Below, piece after piece: positions 1-9,689 of a stretch of DNA of 64,000 bases. Position 1 is the stretch's first letter; the number at the start of each line of letters is the position of its first letter. Location: the NCBI RefSeq assembly GCF_020541305.1, contig NZ_CP047396.1:1110086-1174085 (forward strand), in the 5' to 3' direction. The DNA comes from Candidatus Vallotiella adelgis (lineage in GTDB: Bacteria > Pseudomonadota > Gammaproteobacteria > Burkholderiales > Burkholderiaceae). The notes under the pieces were generated by a model that ran no database searches, was not told the origin of the DNA, and saw nothing but the letters and a program-made list of their open reading frames with translations. Both the position numbers and the translations under genes were made by a program.

Positions 1-693
1 ATTTGTATCCCAACGCATATCATGGCTTTAACTGCGCACATCGAGCGACTTACCAGCAACGCGCCGCAGCGTTAGCTCATGGACGTACGCTAACTTTTCT
101 AGTCGAGCATCTTTAGCCAACTAAGATGCGGAATAGAGTAGTACGTGGAGTAGCGGGTCGGCGTAGATTACTTTTACCACTAAATAGGATCCAATCTTGC
201 TTCGTCAGCGTCACGATATAGCGCTAAAGTAGCAAAAATCGGAGCTGCAACCAGGTTCTAGTTCGCAACTAGTATATAAACCATCGACACCCAAAGCTAA
301 TCTGGTTACTGTGGTCAGTATTTTACAAAAACGAGCTGAAACCGCTATATAGTCCTACGCACAGAAAAAATCGACAATAAATATATTCGGACTGCTTCAC
401 CCCTCCAAGCAGGAGGTATGTTAATTTCTTTGCTTTATAGAGTGTACAATTTTAGTAACCCTAGCTTACTGCGCATCTCTGCCCTGTCTACTATGGCCGG
501 ATCGATTTTATAGGTGAAAACTTAGGTGAGAAAAGCTGTTCCTCTAACTTTCGGAATGTCTGTGCAGGGGTAAAATAAACAAGTATAACTAATTAATTTT
601 ATCAGGATTTGATTGTTATATTTCAACAACACTGATCGCAGTATACTATACTGCGATCAGTAAAATCCTGGGGAAGTTAGCCGCCGCCGCGCG
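1..693. other. Non-coding, decayed DNA at left edge
   Basis: No open frame of useful length and no recognisable protein fragment on either strand. The only structured element is the hairpin at 631-661 described separately. The base composition and stop density match the eroded gene remnants elsewhere in the window, so this is probably an erased ancestral gene, but I cannot name it. Confidence 0.6.
631..661 (-). terminator. 14-bp perfect hairpin downstream of cca
   Basis: Arms 631-644 and 648-661 are perfect inverted copies (ACTGATCGCAGTAT and its complement) around a 3-nt loop. The hairpin lies about 33 bp past the cca stop codon, where a transcription terminator or a 3' end stabiliser would sit. 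There is no T-run after the stem on the minus strand, so intrinsic termination is not certain. Confidence 0.5.
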
Positions 694-1947
694 CTACAGC
701 GCCGCCTCCTCTTCGCGTATTGCAGACTCGACAGCCTGCACGCGTGCTGCATATACAGCATTTTTAATGCAGTATGTCTCGCTGGCTGCACGCTGCGCGA
801 TAATAGCACCGATATCAACGCCGCGAGCAGCTATTAGCGCGATATGTAGTCTTTCTGCCTGTGGATAAGGATGAGATGTAAAATTTAAGCGACCGCGCAA
901 GTCGGCCTCACAAGCCTGGATCGCTTGCGCAAACCGAATCGGCTTACGCAGCGCGTCACTGCGCTCTAGCATACAAACTAGCGCATCTGGCCCCATCCTC
1001 ATCACGCGATGCACATTGCTGTGTTCGCGTGCTACTAATACAGCTAAGTCGCGGCAATTTCTGGGAACTCTGAGACGTTTGCATAGTGGAAAAAGCCGCT
1101 CTAGGCTACGTACCTCATGTCCAATATGGCGTGGCAGTACATGGGGTAGCGTATCAGCTTTACCAAGATCGTGTGTGAGTGCAGCAAAACGTACCGGAAG
1201 CGAATACTGCTGTGCCGCCGTATAGTCGATGACCATCATCACGTGTACGCCAGTATCGATTTCCGGATGATAGTCAGCACGCTGTGGTACGCCAAATAGC
1301 CGTGCTACCTCCGGTAGCACGCGCTCTAGCGCACCACACTGACGCAGCACATCAAACATCCGCGATGGCTCATGCTCCATTAATCCACGCGAGAGTTCCT
1401 GCCATATACGCTCAGGTACTAGCATATCGGCTTCGTTATTTGCAACAATCTGCTGCATTAACCTCAGCGTCTGCGGCGCAACAATAAAATCGGTGAAGCG
1501 CGCAGCAAAGCGCGCCACCCGAAGAATGCGCACTGGGTCCTCAACGAAGGCGCCACTGACATGGCGAAAAACATGCGCTTGCAGATCGATCTGGCCGTTA
1601 AATGGATCGATCACGGGTCCGTACAACGTACCATCGAACGACACTGCCCGTGCCATTGCATTAATAGTTAAATCGCGCCGAGCTAAATCTTGCTCCAGTG
1701 TCACATTTGGCGCACAAAAAAACTGGAAGCCATGATAGCCAGCTGCTATCTTTTTCTCTGTGCGTGCTAATGCATACTCTTCTTGTGTACGTGGATGTAG
1801 GAATACCGGAAAATTATTGCCTACAGGGCGAAAACCCTGAGATATCATCTGCTCGGGCGTCGCTCCGACTACTACATAATCACGATCTGTAGCCGGTTTG
1901 CCTAGTAATTCGTCACGAATAGCGCCGCCCACTGCATATATGTTCAT
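694..1947 (-). CDS. cca: Multifunctional CCA tRNA nucleotidyltransferase
   Basis: Adds or repairs the 3'-terminal CCA of tRNAs from CTP and ATP in the cytoplasm. At 417 residues it has the usual length of the bacterial long form. Visible landmarks are the N-terminal VGGAIRDELLG nucleotidyltransferase loop (residues 6-16), the metal-binding pair D21/D23 in DRDYVVVG, RRDLTINAMA at 90-99, and a C-terminal HD phosphohydrolase domain with THDLGK at 258-263, which in this family gives phosphatase and phosphodiesterase activity. The ATG at 1947 is supported by the immediate MNIYAVGG start. In related Burkholderia the gene sits next to slt and formyl-THF cyclo-ligase; the same order is preserved here with slt dead. 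No frame damage is seen, so the enzyme is probably functional. Confidence 0.97.
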   Translation of the reverse strand: MNIYAVGGAIRDELLGKPATDRDYVVVGATPEQMISQGFRPVGNNFPVFLHPRTQEEYALARTEKKIAAGYHGFQFFCAPNVTLEQDLARRDLTINAMARAVSFDGTLYGPVIDPFNGQIDLQAHVFRHVSGAFVEDPVRILRVARFAARFTDFIVAPQTLRLMQQIVANNEADMLVPERIWQELSRGLMEHEPSRMFDVLRQCGALERVLPEVARLFGVPQRADYHPEIDTGVHVMMVIDYTAAQQYSLPVRFAALTHDLGKADTLPHVLPRHIGHEVRSLERLFPLCKRLRVPRNCRDLAVLVAREHSNVHRVMRMGPDALVCMLERSDALRKPIRFAQAIQACEADLRGRLNFTSHPYPQAERLHIALIAARGVDIGAIIAQRAASETYCIKNAVYAARVQAVESAIREEEAAL

Positions 1948-2208
1948 TAGTCATTTACTCTCTTGCGGTCATGCGCTTCATGCGTCACTCTAGTCATACA
2001 GAGAAGTACTATGTACTGCAAATTCATGGATTTAGGTACGTAGGTTCTAGAAAAATATCTGCACAAATTATTTGAGTTTATAAAATAATGACTCATAAAC
2101 TCAAATATACTAAACGCCTCGTTACCTGCACGTAAAATGACTGGCACCTGCTTCAATAAAAAATGACGTATAATGTATACTCTATTTTCCTGATTTTTCC
2201 CTAATTTG

Positions 2209-3700
2209 TTACGGAATAAGTTGTATCAAGCCAAGCGCGCTTTCAGTAACTGAGTCTAAACCGTCGAATAGTGCATTGAAGTAAGTCGTATTTAATACAA
2301 CTCTTTGATCGCGTGCCCCCCGGAAATGAAATCGTTTCCGGGAAGATTATAATCTCTACTAGGCTAATGTTCTAATTCTACTGCCGAGTTTGGCGGTTTG
2401 ATCGGTTGTTATAAGAACCGTCAGTCTAAAAATTAATGATAGATTATCGACAATAGTTTTGTAAGCGACTGTTATCCGAATATTAGTAGTGTGCTTAAGA
2501 AAATTTTCTCAGAATTATCGTGCTATGTATTGACTAGGCATCGAAACATCTAGCCGATTGAGCGGAAAGCGGAAACTAAGGCATAGTATTACTGATGCAT
2601 ATAATTACTAATAAAACATCATGCTTACTTCGCCATCCCATATTGATGGCTAATCTCAGCCTACTACGCCTACGTATTGTACTCGTTTATCTGATAGAAC
2701 AACGATAAGTAGATCGGCAGAAATTGTGTTTTTCCGGATGAGAGATGAACTATTACTCGACAATGCTGAGTATACACTTCACGCTCAACTGCGTGAGTTC
2801 CCAATGAATCTTCTTAGACTAATTAGCTATAGAGGTAAAAGTAAAATACAAATACAATTCGTATTGCTGTGCAGAAGTCTATTATCGCTACCTCTCGTAA
2901 GCATAGCGCGAGTATAATGAAGACTTATATAAGCTGAGACTAAAAGTTAGTAGTAGCTACTTAGTAGGATTTTCTTATTATATCACTAATCTGGTGACCG
3001 ACTATCAATGCACCCCATAGCCGCTGGTATTCGTTAATAGCACCTGATCTGATATGACATTAATTCTCCAGCAAAACATATACACTTAAAAAGTGAGCGG
3101 ATGCGCTCATCAATACGAATATCGTTATAACCGGCGCTTCATTGAGTGTGCTGATGTTTAGGATGTATTTTGCGCCCTAGATACAGTAGTATAAAGAGAG
3201 GGCAACCATCTCTCTTATATACTTAACAGCTTAGTCGTCGCTAGGGGCGATTTAACCAGATTAAACACTAGATTCTAGTAATTTTTCTTAATTATAGTCG
3301 GATCTACCATCACCCTTATATATCATCAGCTTCGAACTAGCCGTGCTACATCAGATAAGTACTTAAGTAAATTAGACTGTTGCTTTAGCTAACTACTCGA
3401 GCCTGAAGACGTTGACATTTATATATTCTTAAGTATAGGCTACGAATATTAATCACAACAAACCATCTCTCTTATGCAGCGTGCTGATCGCTGAGAGATA
3501 AGGCATCCTACTCTGTAATTGCTGAGCCACCCTAGTGTAATGAGATGCAGTACTAGCACCTCATTCACATCGATATGTGTATAACCCCCTAATTATCGAG
3601 CATTTGAAACTTTGAGCGATAGGAACATATAACGCCGACCTAGTTCTCTCTATGCACTACCCTTGCGAAACTGAACGAATTCCAAGTATTTTCTCTTGAG
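2209..3700 (-). pseudogene. slt: Soluble lytic murein transglycosylase relic (slt)
   Basis: Frame-broken minus-strand remains of a lytic transglycosylase, which cleaves peptidoglycan glycan strands in the periplasm. Reading from about 2440 down to 2209 gives GSYNNRSNRQ (family motif A-x-YNAGPxR), then IIIFPETISFPGG (family: FVETIPFxETRDYV), then NTTYFNALFDG and a last stretch ending in IQLIP and a TAA at 2209-2211 (family C-terminus: NTxYYxALFDG...LGTIAP). Several stops and frame changes separate these pieces. The 5' limit is inferred: an intact gene of about 1.9 kb would not fit before the divergent gene at 3833, so the 5' part has been deleted or erased. Between about 2500 and 3700 I recognise nothing more. 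Confidence 0.8.
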
Positions 3701-3832
3701 TAGACGAATCTGTGCTGCCAAGTGCTGCTATACATAGCAAAAAACATCGTTGGCAACTCGACTACGTTTAAACGATATACTAGTCGAGTATATATGACTA
3801 TTTCTCTTTGCGTTTAAAGAAGGAGGGTTACA

Positions 3833-4453
3833 ATGATCCAGTGCATAGAACGCAAACCAGACTTGTTGATCGCAGAAGCACTTCCTTCGTTGCTGAAGAT
3901 AGCGTTGCGCGCAGGGTTGCTAGCTGAACGCGTACGCTTCGCTAGCATGGCGGAGCGTACGCGTGTCGATGTTAAATTGGCGGCGCAACTAACTAATATT
4001 CTACAGCGTTATGCCCCACGTTGCGTGGGGCTGTTCTGCCCGGTTTATGGAGAGTTTGACGCGCGATACATAATTGCGCACTGGCTGTATGGAGACACGG
4101 CTCGTCGGGCAGCATTACCAGTGATCGTCGCGCCGCGTAGACCGATGATCTACCATACGTGGACACCCGACTCGCCGATGAGGGAAGGGCGATATAAGAT
4201 TTCTATTCCGATACACAAAAATAGTGTCGTACCAGACATGCTGCTTGTGCCATGTCTTGGATTTGATGCGTCACGGTACCGACTTGGTTACGGCGGTGGC
4301 TATTTTGACCGGACATTGGCAGCATGGCCAACACACGCAAGCCTGCCGGTCACTGTTGGAATCGCATATGAATGTTCGAAAGTAAACTTGATTCCGCACG
4401 AAACGCACGATATACCACTAGATATTATTGTTACAAATATTAACTGCTATTAA
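3833..4453 (+). CDS. fau: 5-formyltetrahydrofolate cyclo-ligase
   Basis: ATP-dependent conversion of 5-formyl-THF to 5,10-methenyl-THF, returning a dead-end folate to the one-carbon pool. The 206-residue protein has the family C-terminal signature LGYGGGYFDRTLA (about residues 151-163), preceded by MLLVPCLGFDASRYRLG; the N-terminal basic segment LKIALRAGLLAERVRFA matches the family's KxxLRxxLLxxR helix. The start is well supported: an AAGGAGGG ribosome binding site ends 6-7 bases before the ATG. It is divergent from the slt relic and cca, the arrangement seen in free-living relatives. It fits with metF and metK in a retained folate/SAM network. Confidence 0.93.
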   Translation: MIQCIERKPDLLIAEALPSLLKIALRAGLLAERVRFASMAERTRVDVKLAAQLTNILQRYAPRCVGLFCPVYGEFDARYIIAHWLYGDTARRAALPVIVAPRRPMIYHTWTPDSPMREGRYKISIPIHKNSVVPDMLLVPCLGFDASRYRLGYGGGYFDRTLAAWPTHASLPVTVGIAYECSKVNLIPHETHDIPLDIIVTNINCY

Positions 4454-5530
4454 TCACTGCTTAGCACATACAACTATATTGAAAAGTTCTAACTGGGCAC
4501 ACAGTATCTAAGGTGATCTACTTTGTAGAAGCTAGCCTTATTTAAAGATACAAACATCTCCTTCTAGCAACTTACTACGCGAGAATAAATATTACAGCAC
4601 AGCACGTTACCATATGCTTATCTATAACGCTTAATGAGCAACAGATATTTTCCAGCTTATTCCGCGTTGATGCCTTATCATACAGGTTGGATATATCAGC
4701 TAATATCAATAATAATCTACTAACTTTTCTGTCTGGTCGTAGAGAATGATATGCTAATAGTATAGCACTACTCAAACTAATAAGTTTTGCAAGCATTCCC
4801 TAAGGCTAGCAAATCCAGATTCGAGTTGACTCACTACGTGTGATATTGGCATATTTAATAGTGCGTTCCGGAATCAGGTCTATTATAAGTAGAATACCTG
4901 CTTGGCACTTATGTTGATTCGAGAAGTGAGCATTACAGTAAACTTCATCTCGCTTATAACTGAAGGGCGATATAGAATTCAGGTACTCCTTACAGCTATC
5001 GAGCATATTTGTGGTGATAACTATTTATTTCCTATATAAATCAGGCAGTGGATGTGATTCCACTATATTATAAGAATTGTTGTGTATTCTAACCGCACTC
5101 TACGCCTTTCTGCTTCACAGAATATAGAAGTGACACTTGCTTAATAGTTCGCCGGACTGCAAAGCTCTAGCCTGCTTCTTCCGCAGCATAATATGATAAT
5201 CAAGACAGGGGTACCGGCTGCGCTAGTAATCCTTGTAGATAATATTGATATAACGAACACACTGTAATTCCACGTAGTATGTGATGCATAGGTATCGAGT
5301 AGTATTAGTTGAATGCCGCAATACTCAAGATGAGAGTAGAGTAAACACCTCTAATCTATGATATAATGTGTACGTGTTTGGTGTGAACACCTGCCCCTGT
5401 CAGTATGAGCATCTGTAGCCTAAAAATTTTCCGCTAGCGCTGTGTTAGTTAGATACATTCCAACATCGGCCTGTATTGTGCTAGACACATGTGCTAAAAA
5501 CAGCAGTAGATTAGTACGGTTTCGATCCTT
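4454..5530. other. Non-coding decayed interval
   Basis: More than 1 kb with only short, unmatched open frames on either strand. I found no recognisable protein fragment, RNA gene or repeat. It separates the plus-strand cyclo-ligase gene from the end of the minus-strand dpp operon and is probably an eroded ancestral gene region. Confidence 0.55.
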
Positions 5531-5583
5531 AGTATAGCATTATAGACGCACATATATATTCAGTGCGCCTATAATGCTATACT
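5531..5583 (-). terminator. 21-bp hairpin at the end of the dpp operon
   Basis: Arms 5531-5551 and 5563-5583 are inverted copies matching at 20 of 21 positions, around an 11-nt AT loop. On the minus strand the single mismatch becomes a G-U wobble, so the RNA stem is continuous. It lies 25 bp past the dppF stop, the expected place for an operon terminator or mRNA 3' stabiliser. It lacks a U-tract. Confidence 0.55.
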
Positions 5584-5608
5584 ATTTATCTATCTACAAC
5601 CGATTTCC

Positions 5609-6616
5609 TTAGCATAACTCCTCAGCGCGATGACAAGCCACCTGCCCGCTATCAATATCGCGCAAACTCGGTTCTTCGGATACGCACCGCTCTACCCGGT
5701 AGGGACAGCGTTGATAGAATGTGCAACCCTGGGGGGGATTAAAGGGCGATGGCGACCCACCTTCAAGATTAATTTTGATATATCGGTTGGATGAAAAAAT
5801 AGCCGGTGTAGCGGACATTAATGCGCGCGTATACGGATGCCACGGCCTCGCAAAGACTGTTTCCTTGTCCCTTCGCTCTAAAATGCGACCACAGTACATT
5901 ACCATCACGTCATCAGCAACATGCTCTACCGCTGCAAGGTTATGAGAAATAAAGACGTAACTAGTGCGGAACTTATCTTGTAGCTCCATAAATAAGTTTA
6001 ATATTTGTGCTTGCATCGATACGTCTAGCGCTGATACCGGCTCATCAGCCACAATGATCTGCGGCGTCAGTATCATTGCACGCGCAATTGCCACACGCTG
6101 CTGCTGCCCGCCCGAGAACATATGCGGATATCTCTTCGCGTGCTCAGGTTGTAATCCAACTATGCGCATTATTTCGGCGATACGTGATGCCCGCTCTCCG
6201 GCGCTCATTCTAGTGTTAATTAAAAGCGGCTCAGCTAGCGTCTGCTCGACCGTCTTTCGCGGATTTAATGAGGAAAACGGGTTCTGGAAGACCATTTGAA
6301 CCCGTTTGTGCAACTCGGCAAGCTGTCGACGTGTAGCAGTCGCAACATTAGCTCCATCAATGAATAGGCGGCCCGATGTCGGACTCTCGACCATCGTCAG
6401 TTGCCTCGCCAGCGTTGACTTGCCGCATCCCGACTCACCAACAACTGCTAGGGTGCGACCAGGAGATAGTGCAAAAGATATACCATTAAGCGCTTTTACT
6501 GTGGCTGTGCCAAACATGCCGCAGCGCACCTCGTAGTGCTTGGTCAGCTGGTCCGTAATCAGCACGGCATCCTCGGTGGTCGTCTTCGTATCGCGAGCAT
6601 GCGCCGTAGTGTTCAT
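5609..6616 (-). CDS. dppF: Dipeptide ABC transporter ATP-binding protein DppF
   Basis: Second ATPase of the DppBCDF peptide importer; hydrolyses ATP on the cytoplasmic face of the inner membrane. 335 residues with Walker [10 protein letters not shown] (about 59-67), ABC signature [13 protein letters not shown], Walker B IIVADEP, and the C-terminal oligopeptide/dipeptide extension rich in Cys ([14 protein letters not shown]) typical of the OppD/F-DppD/F family. The ATG at 6616 follows an AAAGGTG ribosome binding site. Its first 131 bases overlap the 3' end of dppD, an unusually long overlap caused by loss of the dppD stop. Last gene of the operon; a long hairpin follows. Confidence 0.93.
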   Translation of the reverse strand: MNTTAHARDTKTTTEDAVLITDQLTKHYEVRCGMFGTATVKALNGISFALSPGRTLAVVGESGCGKSTLARQLTMVESPTSGRLFIDGANVATATRRQLAELHKRVQMVFQNPFSSLNPRKTVEQTLAEPLLINTRMSAGERASRIAEIMRIVGLQPEHAKRYPHMFSGGQQQRVAIARAMILTPQIIVADEPVSALDVSMQAQILNLFMELQDKFRTSYVFISHNLAAVEHVADDVMVMYCGRILERRDKETVFARPWHPYTRALMSATPAIFSSNRYIKINLEGGSPSPFNPPQGCTFYQRCPYRVERCVSEEPSLRDIDSGQVACHRAEELC

Positions 6617-7694
6617 CTTGCACCTTTGTTTTCATACGCGCTGCGCGTGTACGAATCATAATAGTCGTCGGCCATGACTGCGACGATTCGAAGTTTTCCA
6701 TATTTAGAGCACGGATGCATCGGACGCACATTACCTCATCCCGCGCATCGATTGATGCAAGCGCAGGATGAGTCTTCCAACAATTGTCAATTACATACTT
6801 GCAACGTGGCGCAAACAGGCAACCACTAGGTCGATTTTCGCAACCAGGCACTATACCGGAGAGTATAGAAAGCCGTCGCATACCGCGGTTGTGCTCGGGA
6901 ATCGCCGCTAGAAGAGCCTCTGTATACGGATGGTGTGGCGCTAATAGAATATTCGGTACACGATTTATTTCAATGATCTCGCCAGCATACATTACCGCGA
7001 TCCGCTGCGCCACCCCGAATACCACAGCTAGGTCGTGCGAGATTAGAAGGAGCGCCATACCACGCTCTTTTTGCAATTTCATGAGCAGATCCATAATCTG
7101 AGCCTGGATCGTTACATCTAGCGCGGTAGTGGGCTCATCGGCTATTAACAGCTTCGGGTTGCATGCTACAGCCATAGCAATCATTACGCGCTGGTTCATC
7201 CCGCCGGACATCTGATGAGGAAATGCGTTTATTCGGTTCTTTGCATCCGGGATGCCAACCTGCTCGAGGAGATCTAGCGCACTGCGTTCTAAGGCTGCAC
7301 CGCGCAACCCCTCGTGCAAGGAGAGCACTTCCTTGATTTGGAAGCCGACTGTATAGCTTGGATTTAAGCTCATAAGGGCATCTTGAAACACCATCGCAAT
7401 ATCCTTTCCGACGATACGCCGGCGCTTAGCCGGTGACGTATGCAACAGATCAACACCGTTAAAGCGCAGTTCGTTAGCACTGACCTGCCCCGGCGGGTCA
7501 ATCAGCCCCATCAAGGCCATCGCTGTGATACTCTTTCCAGAACCAGACTCGCCTACAATACCGAGCACCTCACCGGCGGATACCGATAGACTTACCTGAT
7601 CTACCGCAGCTAGTCCATTAAATTCGACGCGCAGGTCACGAATTGTCAGCAACGGCGCACCTACATTGCACGGTATATTAGGATTCAGGTTCAT
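6486..7694 (-). CDS. dppD: Dipeptide ABC transporter ATPase DppD, C-terminally extended
   Basis: First ATPase of the Dpp importer. The ATG at 7694 is chosen because its ATGA overlaps the dppC stop; the longer upstream frame belongs to dppC. The 402-residue product has Walker A GESGSGKS, signature [14 protein letters not shown], Walker [13 protein letters not shown] and the Cys-containing C-terminal element CLFAPRCKY...C, then the usual end near CVRCIRALN. After that point 71 extra residues follow with no resemblance to the family, and the stop at 6486 lies 131 bp inside dppF. Family members are about 325-335 residues, so the normal stop has been lost by mutation or a small indel. The core domain is complete and likely works; the tail is probably tolerated or cut off. 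Confidence 0.9.
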   Translation of the reverse strand: MNLNPNIPCNVGAPLLTIRDLRVEFNGLAAVDQVSLSVSAGEVLGIVGESGSGKSITAMALMGLIDPPGQVSANELRFNGVDLLHTSPAKRRRIVGKDIAMVFQDALMSLNPSYTVGFQIKEVLSLHEGLRGAALERSALDLLEQVGIPDAKNRINAFPHQMSGGMNQRVMIAMAVACNPKLLIADEPTTALDVTIQAQIMDLLMKLQKERGMALLLISHDLAVVFGVAQRIAVMYAGEIIEINRVPNILLAPHHPYTEALLAAIPEHNRGMRRLSILSGIVPGCENRPSGCLFAPRCKYVIDNCWKTHPALASIDARDEVMCVRCIRALNMENFESSQSWPTTIMIRTRAARMKTKVQDEHYGACSRYEDDHRGCRADYGPADQALRGALRHVWHSHSKSA

Positions 7695-8578
7695 GATAAT
7701 CTTTTTAATTTTGGATCGAGTGCATCGCGTAACCCATCGCCGAGCATATTGATGGCCAGCACAGTGATTAGAATTGATAAGCCTGGCATCGTGACGATCC
7801 ACCAACCGTTATCAATGTAGTCGCGCGCAGAGGCTAGCATCGTACCCCATTCGGCGGAGGGCGGTTGCACGCCCAAGCCGAGAAAGCCGAGCGCGGCAGC
7901 ATCAAGGATCGCGGTCGAGAAGCTAAGCGTAGCTTGCACAATTAATACCGGGATGCAGTTAGGTAACACTTGGGAGAACATCAGACGTAGCGTGCTTGCG
8001 CCCGCCACGCGCGAAGCTGTCACATACTCTTTTTGCAGTTCACCGAGTGCGGACGCACGTGTAAGCCGAACGTGGGCAGGCAACGTGACGATTGCAATAG
8101 CGAACATTGCATTAGTGAGTCCTGGACCGATTACAGCAACGATCGCCACTGCGAACAATAACGATGGCAGTGCGAGTAGCACATCCATCAGACGCATGAT
8201 CGGCGCGTCACCCCAACGCGGAAAAAATGCAGCAGCAAGGCCCAGTATAATTCCTGGCACCAATGCCAACGAGGCTGATACCAGGCCGATCAAGAAAGAT
8301 AGACGTGCACCGAATATGAGTCGCGATAAGATATCGCGACCCACTTCGTCAGTGCCCAGAACAAACTTCCAGTTACCACCGGTGAGCCACGCTGGTGGTA
8401 ACTTAATAAACTCGCGATACTGCTCGATCGGGCTATGCGGTGCGAGAAGTCGCGCAGACAGCGCGACTACGATTAATAGTATAACTACTATGAGTGCACC
8501 GACGGCACCGTAGTTACGCGAGAACTGAATCCAAAATTCACGAACCGCTAGCCAGCGTCTAGATAGCAGCAACTTCAT
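7691..8578 (-). CDS. dppC: Dipeptide ABC transporter permease DppC
   Basis: Inner-membrane permease of the peptide importer, forming the channel with DppB. About 295 residues with an N-terminal membrane segment ([14 protein letters not shown]), the family sequence [23 protein letters not shown], several further hydrophobic helices and a cytoplasmic EAA-type loop ([12 protein letters not shown]) that contacts the ATPases. The ATG at 8578 is preferred; a GTG one codon upstream is possible. The stop overlaps the dppD start as ATGA, showing translational coupling. There is a 41-bp gap from dppB. Confidence 0.93.
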   Translation of the reverse strand: MKLLLSRRWLAVREFWIQFSRNYGAVGALIVVILLIVVALSARLLAPHSPIEQYREFIKLPPAWLTGGNWKFVLGTDEVGRDILSRLIFGARLSFLIGLVSASLALVPGIILGLAAAFFPRWGDAPIMRLMDVLLALPSLLFAVAIVAVIGPGLTNAMFAIAIVTLPAHVRLTRASALGELQKEYVTASRVAGASTLRLMFSQVLPNCIPVLIVQATLSFSTAILDAAALGFLGLGVQPPSAEWGTMLASARDYIDNGWWIVTMPGLSILITVLAINMLGDGLRDALDPKLKRLS

Positions 8579-8622
8579 CACCTACTAAAAGGAGGGAGGC
8601 TAAGTGAGCAACTCTACCATCG

Positions 8623-9633
8623 TTACCTCGTATAGCGAATACGTGGATTAAATCCGATGTACAGTAAATCAACGAACAGGTTGACCAGGATAATCAACGT
8701 TGCAATTAGTAAGATGCTACCCTGTATAACTGGGTAATCGCGTTTCGCGATTGCCTCAATGAACCACTTTCCAATTCCAGGCCAGGAAAATAGAGTCTCA
8801 GTTAGCACTGCGCCTGCAAGTAAAGTGCCGATCTGCAGCCCAATCACTGTAATAATGGGAAGAAGCGCATTTCGCATCGCGTGCACAAGGACAACCCGAG
8901 CCGGCGATAAGCCTTTGGCGCGTGCAGTGCGAATATAGTCTTCGCGCAGCACCTCGAGCATCGACGATCGCGTCATCCGTGCAATTACTGCCAGCGGAAT
9001 TGTGCCCAATACTACTGCCGGTAAGATTAGATGTGGCACTGCAGACTTGAAGGCACCCTCATCGGTAGATAGCAACGAATCAATTAGCATAAAACCGGTT
9101 ATATATGGGATATCGTATTCCACTGCGATACGCCCAGATACCGGTGTCCAACCGAGGGTGACAGAAAACAGCATTATTAACAGCAGTCCCCACCAGAAGA
9201 TCGGCATCGAATACCCAGTTAGTGCGATTCCCATCACCGTATGATCGAGCCATGAACCGCGCTTGAGTGCCGCAGCAACGCCCGCCGGCAAGCCGAGTAG
9301 CAACGCAAACGCCATAGCGCAGCTCGACAGCTCTATTGTCGCAGGGAAACGCGCTAGAAATTCGTGCACCACACTAGTATTCGTTATCAACGATGTGCCT
9401 AAGTTACCGTGCAGCGCACGGCCAACATAGCGCAGATATTGCAATGGCAGCTCTTCGTCAAGTCCTAATCGATGTAGCGCCTCGTCGTGTGCTTGCGGAT
9501 CAATACCGCGTTCGCCCATCATCACTTCGATAGGATCGCCGGGTATCAGATGAATAAGCACGAACGTGACAATAGTAATGCCAAAAAATGTTGGTATAAC
9601 CATTCCCAAGCGGTGCAAGACAAAACGGATCAT
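8623..9633 (-). CDS. dppB: Dipeptide ABC transporter permease DppB
   Basis: Partner permease of DppC in the inner membrane. 336 residues, the normal length: N-terminal MIRFVLHRLGMVIPTFFGIT helix, the periplasmic GDPIEVMMGERGIDPQ segment, LGxSLxTxxxV region, membrane helices and the EAA-like loop DYIRTARAKGLSP near residue 235. No frame damage. It is now the first intact gene of the operon, because dppA, which normally precedes it and encodes the periplasmic receptor, is a pseudogene immediately upstream. Substrate delivery must therefore depend on a receptor encoded elsewhere, or the permease is on its way to loss. Confidence 0.94.
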   Translation of the reverse strand: MIRFVLHRLGMVIPTFFGITIVTFVLIHLIPGDPIEVMMGERGIDPQAHDEALHRLGLDEELPLQYLRYVGRALHGNLGTSLITNTSVVHEFLARFPATIELSSCAMAFALLLGLPAGVAAALKRGSWLDHTVMGIALTGYSMPIFWWGLLLIMLFSVTLGWTPVSGRIAVEYDIPYITGFMLIDSLLSTDEGAFKSAVPHLILPAVVLGTIPLAVIARMTRSSMLEVLREDYIRTARAKGLSPARVVLVHAMRNALLPIITVIGLQIGTLLAGAVLTETLFSWPGIGKWFIEAIAKRDYPVIQGSILLIATLIILVNLFVDLLYIGFNPRIRYTR

Positions 9634-9689
9634 GAAAGCTTTTTGTGGGTGCCAATGAGTGGGTGATATATAATTATTAGCATCACGCG

